Source of the DNA: JAFGTP01 sp964498725
Lineage (GTDB): Bacteria > Fidelibacterota > UBA2242 > JAFGTP01
Length of the DNA stretch: 12,115 nucleotides
Assembly: GCA_964498725.1 (NCBI GenBank)
Contig: CAZCHS010000103.1
Span: 1 to 12,115 of the forward strand
Direction of reading: 5' to 3'
This document shows positions 1-7,354 of the stretch, piece after piece. Numbering within the stretch: position 1 is the stretch's first letter; each line of letters opens with the position of its first letter. The position numbers and the translations under genes are program-made. Below the pieces are notes generated by a model. That model saw only the letters and a list, made by a program, of their open reading frames with translations. It was not told the origin of the DNA and did not search any database.

Positions 1-12
1 TCTGAAAAAACA

Positions 13-1665
13 TTAGTTTTTAAAGCCGAGAGTGTTCAAATATTTGCTATGATTCTGAAACACATCTTTAGTTTTTTTCAGGACGGGATCATCCAGCAGA
101 TTTACTTCCACCCGTTTGCTCAAGCCGCCGTCCAGTGTGGCAAATTCAGAACTCAGTCCCTGGCGAATATGCTTTAAATTTTTATCAAATTTATCAATTT
201 TAAGGGATCTGTAGTGGTCTAAAATTGAATCAATGTGTTCAGTCATGTCCTGAAGTTTTTCATCGCTCTCAAAGTTTTCCTTGATCTTCTTCAGTTGCTT
301 TTCATCTTTATATTCGAATTCAAATCCCTTTTTGATGAGAAAATCTTTGAATCCATCAATAATCTCCTGGTCAAGTTTGTAATAATCGGGTATTTTGCCG
401 TTATCGGCTTTGTATTTGATGGCGTAATTATAGAACTGGTTGGTGGCCCAGAGTTTTTGTACATAAAGAGGCAATTTCTCACTTTCGATATCAAAATCGG
501 GATGAATGCCACCACCGCCCTTTAGCTGTCGGCCATTTTTTGAATAAAAAACCGTATCTTCCTTATCAAAAAATTCCACCAGGCTTGTATCTTTAATAAA
601 ATCGGGCGTTTGAATGCTTCGGCCACTGGGAATATAATATTTCGCATTGGTGATCTTCAGGGAATGGTCTTTATCAATAGACTTGACTCGCTGGACCAAT
701 CCTTTGCCATAACTCTTACTGCCAATAATAATGCCGCGGTCTGTATCCTGGAGAATACCGGATACGATCTCACTGGCGGAAGCGCTGCCGCGATTAATCA
801 GTGCGGCAATTTGGATATTGTCATCCAAAACCGGTTTTCTTCGGCTCACGAAAACAGTATTGCTGCCCCGCATTCTACCTTTTGTCAACAGCAAGGTATC
901 ACCACGATCAGTGAATAATTCGGCAATGCCCAGAGCTTCCTGTAATAGACCGCCGGGATTGTTGCGGAAGTCAAGAATCAGGTTGGAAAAATTATCATTT
1001 TTTTGAAAATCTTTAATATTTTTGACAACTGCCTGAGTTGCGCCTTTGGAAAATCCGGCCAATTTTATATAGCCGGTATTATCATTGATCATGCCGGCGT
1101 AGCTAATTACAGGTACATCTATTTTTTCACGAATAATTTCAACGACGAGATTTTCCTCCAGTCCCGGGCGGTGAATTGTGATTAGTACTTTTGAGCCTGG
1201 TTTACCACGCAGATTTTTCGATGCTTCTTCCAGGGACATTTTAAGAGTTGACAGGGTATCAACCTTGATGATCTGGTCTCCCGGCAGAACGCCGGCGCGT
1301 TTGGCCGGTCCACCTTCCATGGGAGCAACAGCGGTCAATGTATCATTCCGCATGGTTATGCGAATACCGACACCACCGTAATTACCCTTGGAAAGTCTTT
1401 CGATAGGTTCCTTTTCATCTTCTGTAAGAAAGACTGTATAAGGATCGAGTTTTTTGAGAGCTTCATTGATGGAATGTTCTGTAAATTCTTCCACATCAAT
1501 CTGGTTAACATAATCTGACACTAATACTTGGTAGACTTTTTCATATAACAGCAAGGAATCGGATAATTTTTTATAGTAATCCTTTTTTGATAAAGCAAAA
1601 AGTAAAGTTACTGTTAATAAGACGATTATAATTAGTTTAGTTTTCCAACTTTTGAAAATTTTCAT
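13..1665 (-). CDS. ctpA: C-terminal processing peptidase, S41A family (CtpA/Prc-like)
   Basis: Periplasmic serine protease that cuts substrates from their C-terminal end, using a PDZ domain to gate or recognise the tail. Seen in the 550-residue product: an uncleaved-looking N-terminal membrane anchor (about 9-26), a helical N-terminal region, a PDZ domain (about 95-180, with GGVGI near 97-101 and RAGVLPGD at 123-130), and the S41 core (about 185-395). The Ser-Lys-Gln catalytic set is visible as S296 in GSASASE, then K321 and Q325 in SYGKGLVQ; the 25-residue Ser-Lys spacing matches characterised CtpB and D1 protease. A charged, mostly helical tail of about 150 residues follows the core; similar lengths are common in FCB-type members. 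The start is supported by GGAGT five bases upstream, lying inside the last codons of tmk, with a 3-base gap. It is the last gene of the visible run; only 12 bases remain before the window edge. Substrate unknown. Confidence 0.94.
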   Translation of the reverse strand: MKIFKSWKTKLIIIVLLTVTLLFALSKKDYYKKLSDSLLLYEKVYQVLVSDYVNQIDVEEFTEHSINEALKKLDPYTVFLTEDEKEPIERLSKGNYGGVGIRITMRNDTLTAVAPMEGGPAKRAGVLPGDQIIKVDTLSTLKMSLEEASKNLRGKPGSKVLITIHRPGLEENLVVEIIREKIDVPVISYAGMINDNTGYIKLAGFSKGATQAVVKNIKDFQKNDNFSNLILDFRNNPGGLLQEALGIAELFTDRGDTLLLTKGRMRGSNTVFVSRRKPVLDDNIQIAALINRGSASASEIVSGILQDTDRGIIIGSKSYGKGLVQRVKSIDKDHSLKITNAKYYIPSGRSIQTPDFIKDTSLVEFFDKEDTVFYSKNGRQLKGGGGIHPDFDIESEKLPLYVQKLWATNQFYNYAIKYKADNGKIPDYYKLDQEIIDGFKDFLIKKGFEFEYKDEKQLKKIKENFESDEKLQDMTEHIDSILDHYRSLKIDKFDKNLKHIRQGLSSEFATLDGGLSKRVEVNLLDDPVLKKTKDVFQNHSKYLNTLGFKN

Positions 1666-1668
1666 AGG

Positions 1669-2295
1669 TTACTCCATTGTATATTTTTCCCGGAATTTCG
1701 ACCAAATTTGATTACTGATATAATCTATTGATTGATTTCCGTTGATTACGAAAAAACGATCTTTGTTTTGTTCTGCCAGGCTTAAAAAGCCATTCCTTAC
1801 CCTTCTATGAAATTCACCGGCTTCTTGTTCCAGACGATCGAGATTTTTATTGTTAAAACGACTCTTTCTTTCTTCCAGGGAGATATCCAATAAGTAAGTG
1901 ATATCGGGAATAAGCTGGTCAGCCGCCACCCAATTTAGAGAGCGGATGAACTGCAGATCCAATTTGCGGGCATATCCCTGGTAAGCAGTAGTGGAGTCAT
2001 AAAACCGGTCGCAAATCACGATTTTATTATTCTTCAGAGCAGGGCGGATTTTTTCGATACTGAGCTGATTCCGGCTGGCGGAGTAGAGCAGCAATTCCGC
2101 CACTTCACTCATTTCCATATTATTTTTGTCCAGCAGGATTTCACGTATTTTTTCGCCGATTTTCGTGCCGCCGGGCTCTCTGAATAACTGGTAGTGGATA
2201 TCATTTTTTTCCAGTTTATCAATAAATTCTCTGATTTGAGTTGTTTTGCCGGAACCATCAAGGCCTTCAAATGTAATTAGCAATCCTTTTTTCAT
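1669..2295 (-). CDS. tmk: Thymidylate kinase
   Basis: Phosphorylates dTMP to dTDP with ATP, an essential cytosolic step of dTTP synthesis. The 208-residue length is normal for the family. Walker A is GLDGSGKT (11-18), the DRF motif is at 96-98 followed by the YDSTTAYQG stretch that contacts the nucleotide, and the LID region (about 141-158) carries several arginines (RKSRFNNKNLDR). The absence of an arginine in the P-loop together with a basic LID is the bacterial type II (E. coli-like) arrangement. The start lies 3 bases after the thioesterase stop and has no good Shine-Dalgarno site, so translation probably depends on coupling. Its own last codons carry the ribosome binding site of ctpA. 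dTDP made here feeds both DNA synthesis and dTDP-sugars, which may be relevant to the RmlD-like gene upstream, but that link is inference. Confidence 0.97.
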   Translation of the reverse strand: MKKGLLITFEGLDGSGKTTQIREFIDKLEKNDIHYQLFREPGGTKIGEKIREILLDKNNMEMSEVAELLLYSASRNQLSIEKIRPALKNNKIVICDRFYDSTTAYQGYARKLDLQFIRSLNWVAADQLIPDITYLLDISLEERKSRFNNKNLDRLEQEAGEFHRRVRNGFLSLAEQNKDRFFVINGNQSIDYISNQIWSKFREKYTME

Positions 2296-2298
2296 AAT

Positions 2299-2715
2299 CT
2301 ATTTTCGTTCAATTGGTTTGTTAAATATCTCTAAAAATTCTTTTGGCGCCCTGCAAACTCTACCTGTTTTATTTAAAAAAGCATGAATTGTATAACCGGT
2401 TACAAGTAAAGTGCCAGTTGCAATATCAGTGATCTCATAGTCAATTCTGATTTTGACTTTTGGTTTTTCACGGATCATACATTTTACATTGAGCAGAGAA
2501 TCAAAAGTCCCGCCATTTTTGTAATTACAATGGGATTCAATCACCGGCATCAGAAAACCGGATTTTTCAAAATCAGAGTAGGGCAGCCCGCAATCCCTCA
2601 GCATATCGGTGCGCGCCGCTTCAAAAAATTCATAGTAACGGGAATAATATACAATACCCATCTGATCAATATCAGCGTATCTCACCCGAATTTTATGATC
2701 ATATTCCAGGGTCAT
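2299..2715 (-). CDS. Acyl-CoA/acyl-ACP thioesterase, 4HBT family (YbgC/FadM-like)
   Basis: Small hot-dog-fold thioesterase of 138 residues that is expected to hydrolyse acyl-CoA or acyl-ACP thioesters in the cytosol. The family signature is clear: RVRYADIDQMGIVYYSRYYEFFEAAR-type N terminus, in which D17 of the DxDxxG motif corresponds to the catalytic Asp of YbgC-like enzymes, followed by the VYYxxYxxxFExAR helix start. The gene overlaps the accA stop by 4 bases (ATGA), which fixes the start and implies coupled translation. Its position directly after the acetyl-CoA carboxylase subunit suggests a role in fatty acid or phospholipid metabolism rather than in aromatic degradation; that is inference from context. 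Chain-length preference cannot be read from sequence. A tol-pal cluster, the usual partner of E. coli ybgC, is not in the window. Confidence 0.9.
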   Translation of the reverse strand: MTLEYDHKIRVRYADIDQMGIVYYSRYYEFFEAARTDMLRDCGLPYSDFEKSGFLMPVIESHCNYKNGGTFDSLLNVKCMIREKPKVKIRIDYEITDIATGTLLVTGYTIHAFLNKTGRVCRAPKEFLEIFNKPIERK

Positions 2716-3677
2716 TTGTTGATATTTTCCCAGGCACCCATGTTAGAATATTTTTCCAGGCGTTGCCGCAGCAATTCTTCTTTGGGAATATTTTTCAAGC
2801 GGGCAATATGTTTTAGGATCGAATTTTTAACAATTTGAGCGGTTTCTTTAGGGGAGCGGTGGGCACCGCCATTGGGTTCTTCCAGTATCTCATCGGCAAT
2901 TTTCAGGGCTTTGACACTCTGGGCGGTTACTTGCATGGATTCCGCTGCCTGGGGCGCTTTGGAAGCGTCATGATAGAGGATGGATGCGCAGCCTTCCGGA
3001 GAGATTACAGAGTACCAGGTATTTTCCAGCACGATAATGATGTCGCCGATCCCGATACCAAGGGCGCCGCCGGAAGCGCCTTCGCCAATGACAATATTGA
3101 TCAATGGCACGCGTAATCTTGACATTTCGAAAAGGTTTCTGGCAATGGCTTCTGCTTGTCCTCTTTCTTCTGCACCCAAACCAGGATAAGCGCCGGGGGT
3201 ATCAATAAAGGTGATCACCGGTTTATTGAATTTTTCCGCCAGTTTCATGATCCGTAATGCTTTTCTGTAGCCTTCCGGATTTGGCATGCCAAAATTGCGG
3301 TAAAGATTTTCTTTTGTGTTACGGCCTTTTTGCTGGCCGATGAGAACAACTTTTTCATTATCAATGGTGGCCAGGCCCGCAATAATCGCTTTGTCATCAG
3401 CAAAGTGACGATCGCCATGCAATTCGATAAATTCCGAGGTGATCTCTTTGATATAATCAAGAAAATAAGGCCTTTTAGGGTGTCTCGCCAATTGTACTCT
3501 TTGCCAGGTTGTTAAATTATTGTGAATTTTATCAATCTGGTTATTGAGTTTGTTTTCCAGTTTCTCAATTTCTTTTGTAAGATCAATGTCACTGGAATTA
3601 GACAATTGTTTCATTTCCTCTATTTTATTTTCCAATTTTACAATTGGTTTTTCAAATTCTAAAATTCTTTCCGGCAT
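2712..3677 (-). CDS. accA: Acetyl-CoA carboxylase carboxyltransferase subunit alpha
   Basis: Alpha half of the carboxyltransferase that moves carboxyl from carboxybiotin to acetyl-CoA, giving malonyl-CoA, the first committed step of fatty acid synthesis. The 321-residue length is typical. There is an N-terminal helical, coiled-coil-like part (about 1-65), then the conserved crotonase-like core: LHGDR at 86-90, GQQKGR at 114-119, MPNPEGYRKALRIMKLAEKF from 131, FIDTPGAYPGLGAEERGQ at 157-174, and GEGASGGALGIG at 198-209, whose glycines form the oxyanion site. The zinc-finger partner AccD is not in the window, and neither are AccB and AccC. The start is supported by AAGGA seven bases upstream, embedded in the end of the glycosyltransferase gene, whose stop lies 2 bases before. 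It overlaps the thioesterase gene by 4 bases. Confidence 0.97.
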   Translation of the reverse strand: MPERILEFEKPIVKLENKIEEMKQLSNSSDIDLTKEIEKLENKLNNQIDKIHNNLTTWQRVQLARHPKRPYFLDYIKEITSEFIELHGDRHFADDKAIIAGLATIDNEKVVLIGQQKGRNTKENLYRNFGMPNPEGYRKALRIMKLAEKFNKPVITFIDTPGAYPGLGAEERGQAEAIARNLFEMSRLRVPLINIVIGEGASGGALGIGIGDIIIVLENTWYSVISPEGCASILYHDASKAPQAAESMQVTAQSVKALKIADEILEEPNGGAHRSPKETAQIVKNSILKHIARLKNIPKEELLRQRLEKYSNMGAWENINK

Positions 3678-3679
3678 AT

Positions 3680-5746
3680 CTATATCCTTAAAATAGCTTT
3701 CAGTAAAATGTCTATATCAAGGAACAGAGAATAATTCAACATATAGTAATGTTCATAATTTTTTTTATCTATCTCATCGGGTTTATGATTTCCCTGCACC
3801 TGAAATAAACCGGTGATTCCCGGTTTGTAATGTAAAACCCGGCCGGTTTTCTCAGCCGAGATCAGTTCACTGCCCACCATTGTTAAATCGCCTTTCAAAA
3901 CGGAAAGTATTAATGGAGAGCGAACCAGATTTTTGCGTAAGTTATTGTTTTCTTTATGAAAAGTCAATCCTTTAATAATGGTGTTGTTGGGGCCAATATA
4001 TTTTTTGACCTTTAGGCGGCAGCCGCTTATAAAGGCGTAAACAAAAACAAAGGGTAAAATAAAAACCGTACTGATCAAACTCAGTATAATATCCAGCAGC
4101 CGTTTAAACAGGCGGTTACCGATATTATAGATTTTGTATTCAACTTCCACCAGGGGAATATCTTCTATTTTTTCCACACTGGATTTGCCGAGAATAAAGT
4201 CAAGATTTTTAGGGACGATTTTTATATTGGTTCTGGTATTTGAGATTTTATCCAATACCGATAAAATTTCATCATTCGTAAAGCGGTCTGTTGTAAAAAT
4301 AATTTCCGTGGCCTTATGGATCCGAATCAGTTCCGCCAGGTGTTTTATTGTTCCTAAAAAGGGGAATCCCGCCACCCATTCCTGCTGATATTTTTTATCT
4401 ACAAAACCGAGAATTTCAAAGCCATGTTCAATATGGGTTTGCAGCTTTTTGGCAAGGCGATTTCCTTCCGGCCCGGTACCTATTAATATTGTTCGGCGGC
4501 TCAACAGCGCTTTGCTGATAAAAGATGAGGAGGGAATCCATTGCCGCCGTTGCATCGAGATCAGCGCAATACGCCAGCCCGGCAATAATACCAGTGCTGC
4601 AATAAAACTAAAAATGATCAATCGCGGCGAATAGATCATGTCACTGAAAAAATAGTTTATGACCATTGAAATAATAAAACTCAACACAGATGCCACTGCA
4701 GCATGACTGTAGGACAACTCTTTCCGGTCATACAATCCAATGGAATAACCGGTGCCCAGCCACAGAAGCAGATAAAAGACAAGCATTGATAACAGGGTTT
4801 GATAGGAAGGAAGGGGACGGGGTTGCAAATTATGGGCGATCAAAATTCCGACGGCCAATACAATCCCGTCAATTTGCATGATCAGATGCTTATGCAGGAA
4901 TTTGGTGATAAAGGTTAATAAACCTCTGGCAAAAATACCAATACGCAGAAATATGTCAAGAATTATGTAGTAGCCTTTGGAAAAATGTTTTTGCACAAAG
5001 ATATCCATAGCCTTATAAAACACCACAAAATTATCAAAGGTTGCCAGTTTTGCACTTTCCCCTTTATAATGGATTAATTTTGTTGTTGGTGTGTAATATA
5101 TTTTCCAGCCGGCTTGTTTGATGCGATAGCAATAATCAAGGTCTTCGCCATACATGAAATAATCCTCATCAAGGCCACCGATTTCATCATAGACCTTTTT
5201 GCGAAACATCATAAAAGCGCCACTTAACGCATCAACCTCAATCTGTTTGTCCGGATCTTCATAGGTCAAATTGTATTTTGAGAAAAGTTTGCTTTTGGGA
5301 AAGAGTTTGCTCAGGCCGATGGTTTTGGGAATAGCAACGCTGGGAGTGGGAAAACTGCGGCGACAGGATAATTGTAATGTACCGTCTGCATTCAGGATTT
5401 TGCACCCGGCTGCGCCGGCGTCAGGAGTATTATCAAAAAAATCAATCATTTTTGGTATAGTATCTTCCTGCAGCATGGTATCGGGATTCAGGAGCAACAT
5501 GTATTCGCCGGTGGATACTTCCAGTCCCTGGTTACAGGCTTTGGAAAATCCTTTATTCTCGTAATTTTTTATCAGTTTAATTTCAGGAAAACGGTCGGCA
5601 ATGATCTTATCACTGCCGTCGATAGAATTATTATCAACCACAATAATTTCATGCTCAATATTATGACAGGATTTTTTGAGTGATAAAATACACTGGTGCA
5701 AAAATTCTTTTACATTATAGCTGATAATAACTATCGATATTTTCAT
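3680..5746 (-). CDS. Fused GT2 glycosyltransferase, WcaJ-like membrane region and degenerate sugar-transferase domain
   Basis: Inner-membrane protein of 688 residues with three parts. (1) Residues 1-265 are a GT2 glycosyltransferase like WbbL rhamnosyltransferases: IVIISYN at 5-11, VDNNS at 37-41, the LLNPDT metal motif with D89, and the acceptor-side YGEDLDYCYR motif at 199-208. (2) About 256-400 holds several hydrophobic segments (near 258-280, 290-306, 315-335, 346-366, 374-396), then a Rossmann-like domain starting with LIGTGPEGN at 421-429, as in WcaJ-type initiators. (3) About 543-688 matches the bacterial sugar transferase domain: the KRLLDI membrane helix start, LKGDLTMVG, KPGITGLFQVQG at 641-652 and the final Y..NYSLFLDI. 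The catalytic Asp-Glu pair of SLDELPQ is replaced by V608-R609, PRP after VG is replaced by SEL, and the KFRSM stretch with its following loop is missing. Part 3 therefore probably does not catalyse phosphosugar transfer. Its start overlaps the previous stop by one base (TAATG). Confidence 0.87.
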   Translation of the reverse strand: MKISIVIISYNVKEFLHQCILSLKKSCHNIEHEIIVVDNNSIDGSDKIIADRFPEIKLIKNYENKGFSKACNQGLEVSTGEYMLLLNPDTMLQEDTIPKMIDFFDNTPDAGAAGCKILNADGTLQLSCRRSFPTPSVAIPKTIGLSKLFPKSKLFSKYNLTYEDPDKQIEVDALSGAFMMFRKKVYDEIGGLDEDYFMYGEDLDYCYRIKQAGWKIYYTPTTKLIHYKGESAKLATFDNFVVFYKAMDIFVQKHFSKGYYIILDIFLRIGIFARGLLTFITKFLHKHLIMQIDGIVLAVGILIAHNLQPRPLPSYQTLLSMLVFYLLLWLGTGYSIGLYDRKELSYSHAAVASVLSFIISMVINYFFSDMIYSPRLIIFSFIAALVLLPGWRIALISMQRRQWIPSSSFISKALLSRRTILIGTGPEGNRLAKKLQTHIEHGFEILGFVDKKYQQEWVAGFPFLGTIKHLAELIRIHKATEIIFTTDRFTNDEILSVLDKISNTRTNIKIVPKNLDFILGKSSVEKIEDIPLVEVEYKIYNIGNRLFKRLLDIILSLISTVFILPFVFVYAFISGCRLKVKKYIGPNNTIIKGLTFHKENNNLRKNLVRSPLILSVLKGDLTMVGSELISAEKTGRVLHYKPGITGLFQVQGNHKPDEIDKKNYEHYYMLNYSLFLDIDILLKAILRI

Positions 5747-6465
5747 TATTTTAAACGTCCAAAAATGCTAAGTATTTTAAGTTTCCAAACCATAAAAATG
5801 GCTTCAAAAATAATTGCTTTGGACATTTTTGATTTTCCCTCGGTACGTTCAGTAAAAATAATGGGTACCTCGCTGATTCTGTAACCCTTTTTCCAGGCCC
5901 GAAAATTCATTTCGATCTGAAAAGAATACCCGGACGACTTAATTCCGTCCAGATTGATATCTTCCAGCACTTTCCGGCTAAAACATTTAAAACCGGCTGT
6001 CGGATCATAGATCTTCATGCCGGTTATGAATTTGGTATATTTACTGGCACCATAACTGAGCAGTAATCGCTTAAGCGGCCAGTTCACGACATTAACACCG
6101 CGACAATACCGCGAGCCAATGGTCATGTCCGTATCTTCCTGCTGGCATCTCATTAACAGTCTGGGCACATCTTCCGGATTATGGGAAAGATCAGCATCCA
6201 TTTCAAGAATGTAATCATACTCTTTTTCCAATGCCCATTTAAATCCCTTAACATAGGCTGTTCCCAGTCCCAATTTTCCTTCCCGTTCGATCAGGTGAAT
6301 ATGATCGTTTTCTGACTGCAATTTTTTAACAATATCGGCGGTACCATCGGGACTGTTATCATCGACAATAAGAATGTCGACGGGATAAGTCGCCAGTTTG
6401 TTAATAACTTTTTGAATATTTTTCTTTTCATTATAGGTTGGAACAATTACCAGGGCCTTATTCAT
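5746..6465 (-). CDS. Polyprenol-phosphate sugar synthase (DPM1-like GT2)
   Basis: Soluble-looking, membrane-associated GT2 enzyme that most likely transfers mannose (or another hexose) from a nucleotide sugar to polyprenyl phosphate on the cytoplasmic face. The 239-residue product carries the family blocks in order: VPTYNEKKNI at 8-17, VDDNSPDGTADI at 34-45, the catalytic metal motif EMDADLSHNPED with D90 and D92, IGSRY at 116-120, DPTAGFK at 154-160 and the late SGYSFQIEM and TERTEGKSKMS stretches typical of dolichol-phosphate mannosyltransferases. It ends without the C-terminal GtrA-like membrane domain that many bacterial homologues have. The start has an exact AGGAG six bases upstream and overlaps the reductase gene by 8 bases (ATGAATAA). 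The sugar specificity is not certain from sequence; mannose versus glucose versus other hexoses remains open. No GT-C enzyme that would use the lipid-linked sugar lies in the window. Confidence 0.87.
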   Translation of the reverse strand: MNKALVIVPTYNEKKNIQKVINKLATYPVDILIVDDNSPDGTADIVKKLQSENDHIHLIEREGKLGLGTAYVKGFKWALEKEYDYILEMDADLSHNPEDVPRLLMRCQQEDTDMTIGSRYCRGVNVVNWPLKRLLLSYGASKYTKFITGMKIYDPTAGFKCFSRKVLEDINLDGIKSSGYSFQIEMNFRAWKKGYRISEVPIIFTERTEGKSKMSKAIIFEAIFMVWKLKILSIFGRLK

Positions 6466-7351
6466 CTGCTTCTCCTGCGCGCTTGATCACCAAAAGTGAT
6501 TCTTTTAAGTTATAGGTCTTAATTTCAAGTTCTGCTTCAATTTTGTCTGACTTGAGTCCTGCTTTATAGGGACGGGGAGCCATTTGTTTTAATGACCGGG
6601 TGGTGGTTTTGTTGATCAACCGGTTATCCAGTTCAAAGGCATCTGCAATCTGCAGAGCAAATTCAAAACGATTTAAATAATCACGGCCGGAATAATGATA
6701 TATCCCATGGGCATCCCGCTCAATTATTTTTTCAATTGCATAGGCCAGATGGTTCACAAACGTGGGATTACCGAATTGGTCATTTACAACATTAATTTTT
6801 TCATTGTTTTTCAGATTGTTATAGACCCAACTGACAAAACTTGCTTTTTCCGAGAGGTCTTCACTAAAAAGAACATTTGTTCTTAGTATTGTCCAGTTAA
6901 TACCGGATTCCACCAGCGCAAGTTCCGCTTCCAGTTTGGTTTTACCGTAATGATTGATCGGGTTTGTTTCATCGTTTTCCGAGTAAGGGCCGCTGGTACC
7001 GTCAAAGACATAATCGGTGGAGATTTGGATGAGATGGGCATTGGATGATTGGCAAAGTTCTATCAGGTTTTCAACGCCCCCGACATTAATTGCCCGGGCT
7101 TTTTCCGGTTCTGCTTCACACGCGTCAACATTTGTGAGGGAGGCGCAATTGATAATCATTAAGGGTTCAATTTTTTGGGTCAATGAATTTAATTTTTTGA
7201 TGTCTGTGATATCAGCTTGATAATACTGGATATTCAAATCTTTTTTCAGGGTGGGGTGAATATCCAGGCCATTAACCTGATAATTGCCAGACAATCGGGC
7301 AGCTAAAACGCTCCCCAGCATTCCGTTCACACCGGTAATTAATATATTCAT
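6458..7351 (-). CDS. rfbD: NAD(P)-dependent sugar-nucleotide reductase, RmlD (dTDP-4-dehydrorhamnose reductase) family
   Basis: Extended short-chain dehydrogenase of 297 residues that fits the last step of dTDP-L-rhamnose synthesis, reduction of dTDP-4-dehydro-rhamnose. Seen: N-terminal cofactor motif GVNGMLG at 7-13, NCASLTNVDACE at 68-79, the STDYVFDG motif at 111-118, the catalytic Y135-GKT-K139 pair, and DQFGNPT at 191-197, the DQxGxPT substrate-side motif of RmlD enzymes. rmlA, rmlB and rmlC are not in the window. The neighbouring GT2 domain is rhamnosyltransferase-like, which supports a rhamnose pathway by inference. Members of this family can have other roles (for example MAT2B-like regulatory proteins), so the exact substrate is not proven. 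The gene begins 3 bases after the purE stop with only a weak, distant GGAAG, suggesting coupling, and it overlaps the next gene by 8 bases. Confidence 0.82.
   Translation of the reverse strand: MNILITGVNGMLGSVLAARLSGNYQVNGLDIHPTLKKDLNIQYYQADITDIKKLNSLTQKIEPLMIINCASLTNVDACEAEPEKARAINVGGVENLIELCQSSNAHLIQISTDYVFDGTSGPYSENDETNPINHYGKTKLEAELALVESGINWTILRTNVLFSEDLSEKASFVSWVYNNLKNNEKINVVNDQFGNPTFVNHLAYAIEKIIERDAHGIYHYSGRDYLNRFEFALQIADAFELDNRLINKTTTRSLKQMAPRPYKAGLKSDKIEAELEIKTYNLKESLLVIKRAGEADE
6472..6476 (-). promoter_or_regulatory. Ribosome binding site inside the reductase gene
   Basis: AGGAG, six bases before the start of the polyprenol-phosphate sugar synthase, is located in the last codons of the RmlD-like gene. 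It fixes the start and hence the 8-base overlap. Confidence 0.75.
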
Positions 7352-7354
7352 ATA

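Noticed and set aside
235..1381. Several plus-strand open frames opposite ctpA
   Set aside because: They lie wholly inside a gene with clear protease motifs, show no family motifs of their own and have no ribosome binding sites; they are shadows of the real frame.
2530..3515. Plus-strand and alternative-frame openings over accA and the thioesterase gene
   Set aside because: Both genes on the minus strand are intact and conserved throughout; the other frames give low-complexity, unrecognisable products.
3680..5746. Calling the fused protein an active undecaprenyl-phosphate sugar-phosphate transferase
   Set aside because: The sugar-transferase domain lacks the catalytic Asp-Glu pair and two other conserved motifs, so only the GT2 activity is supported.
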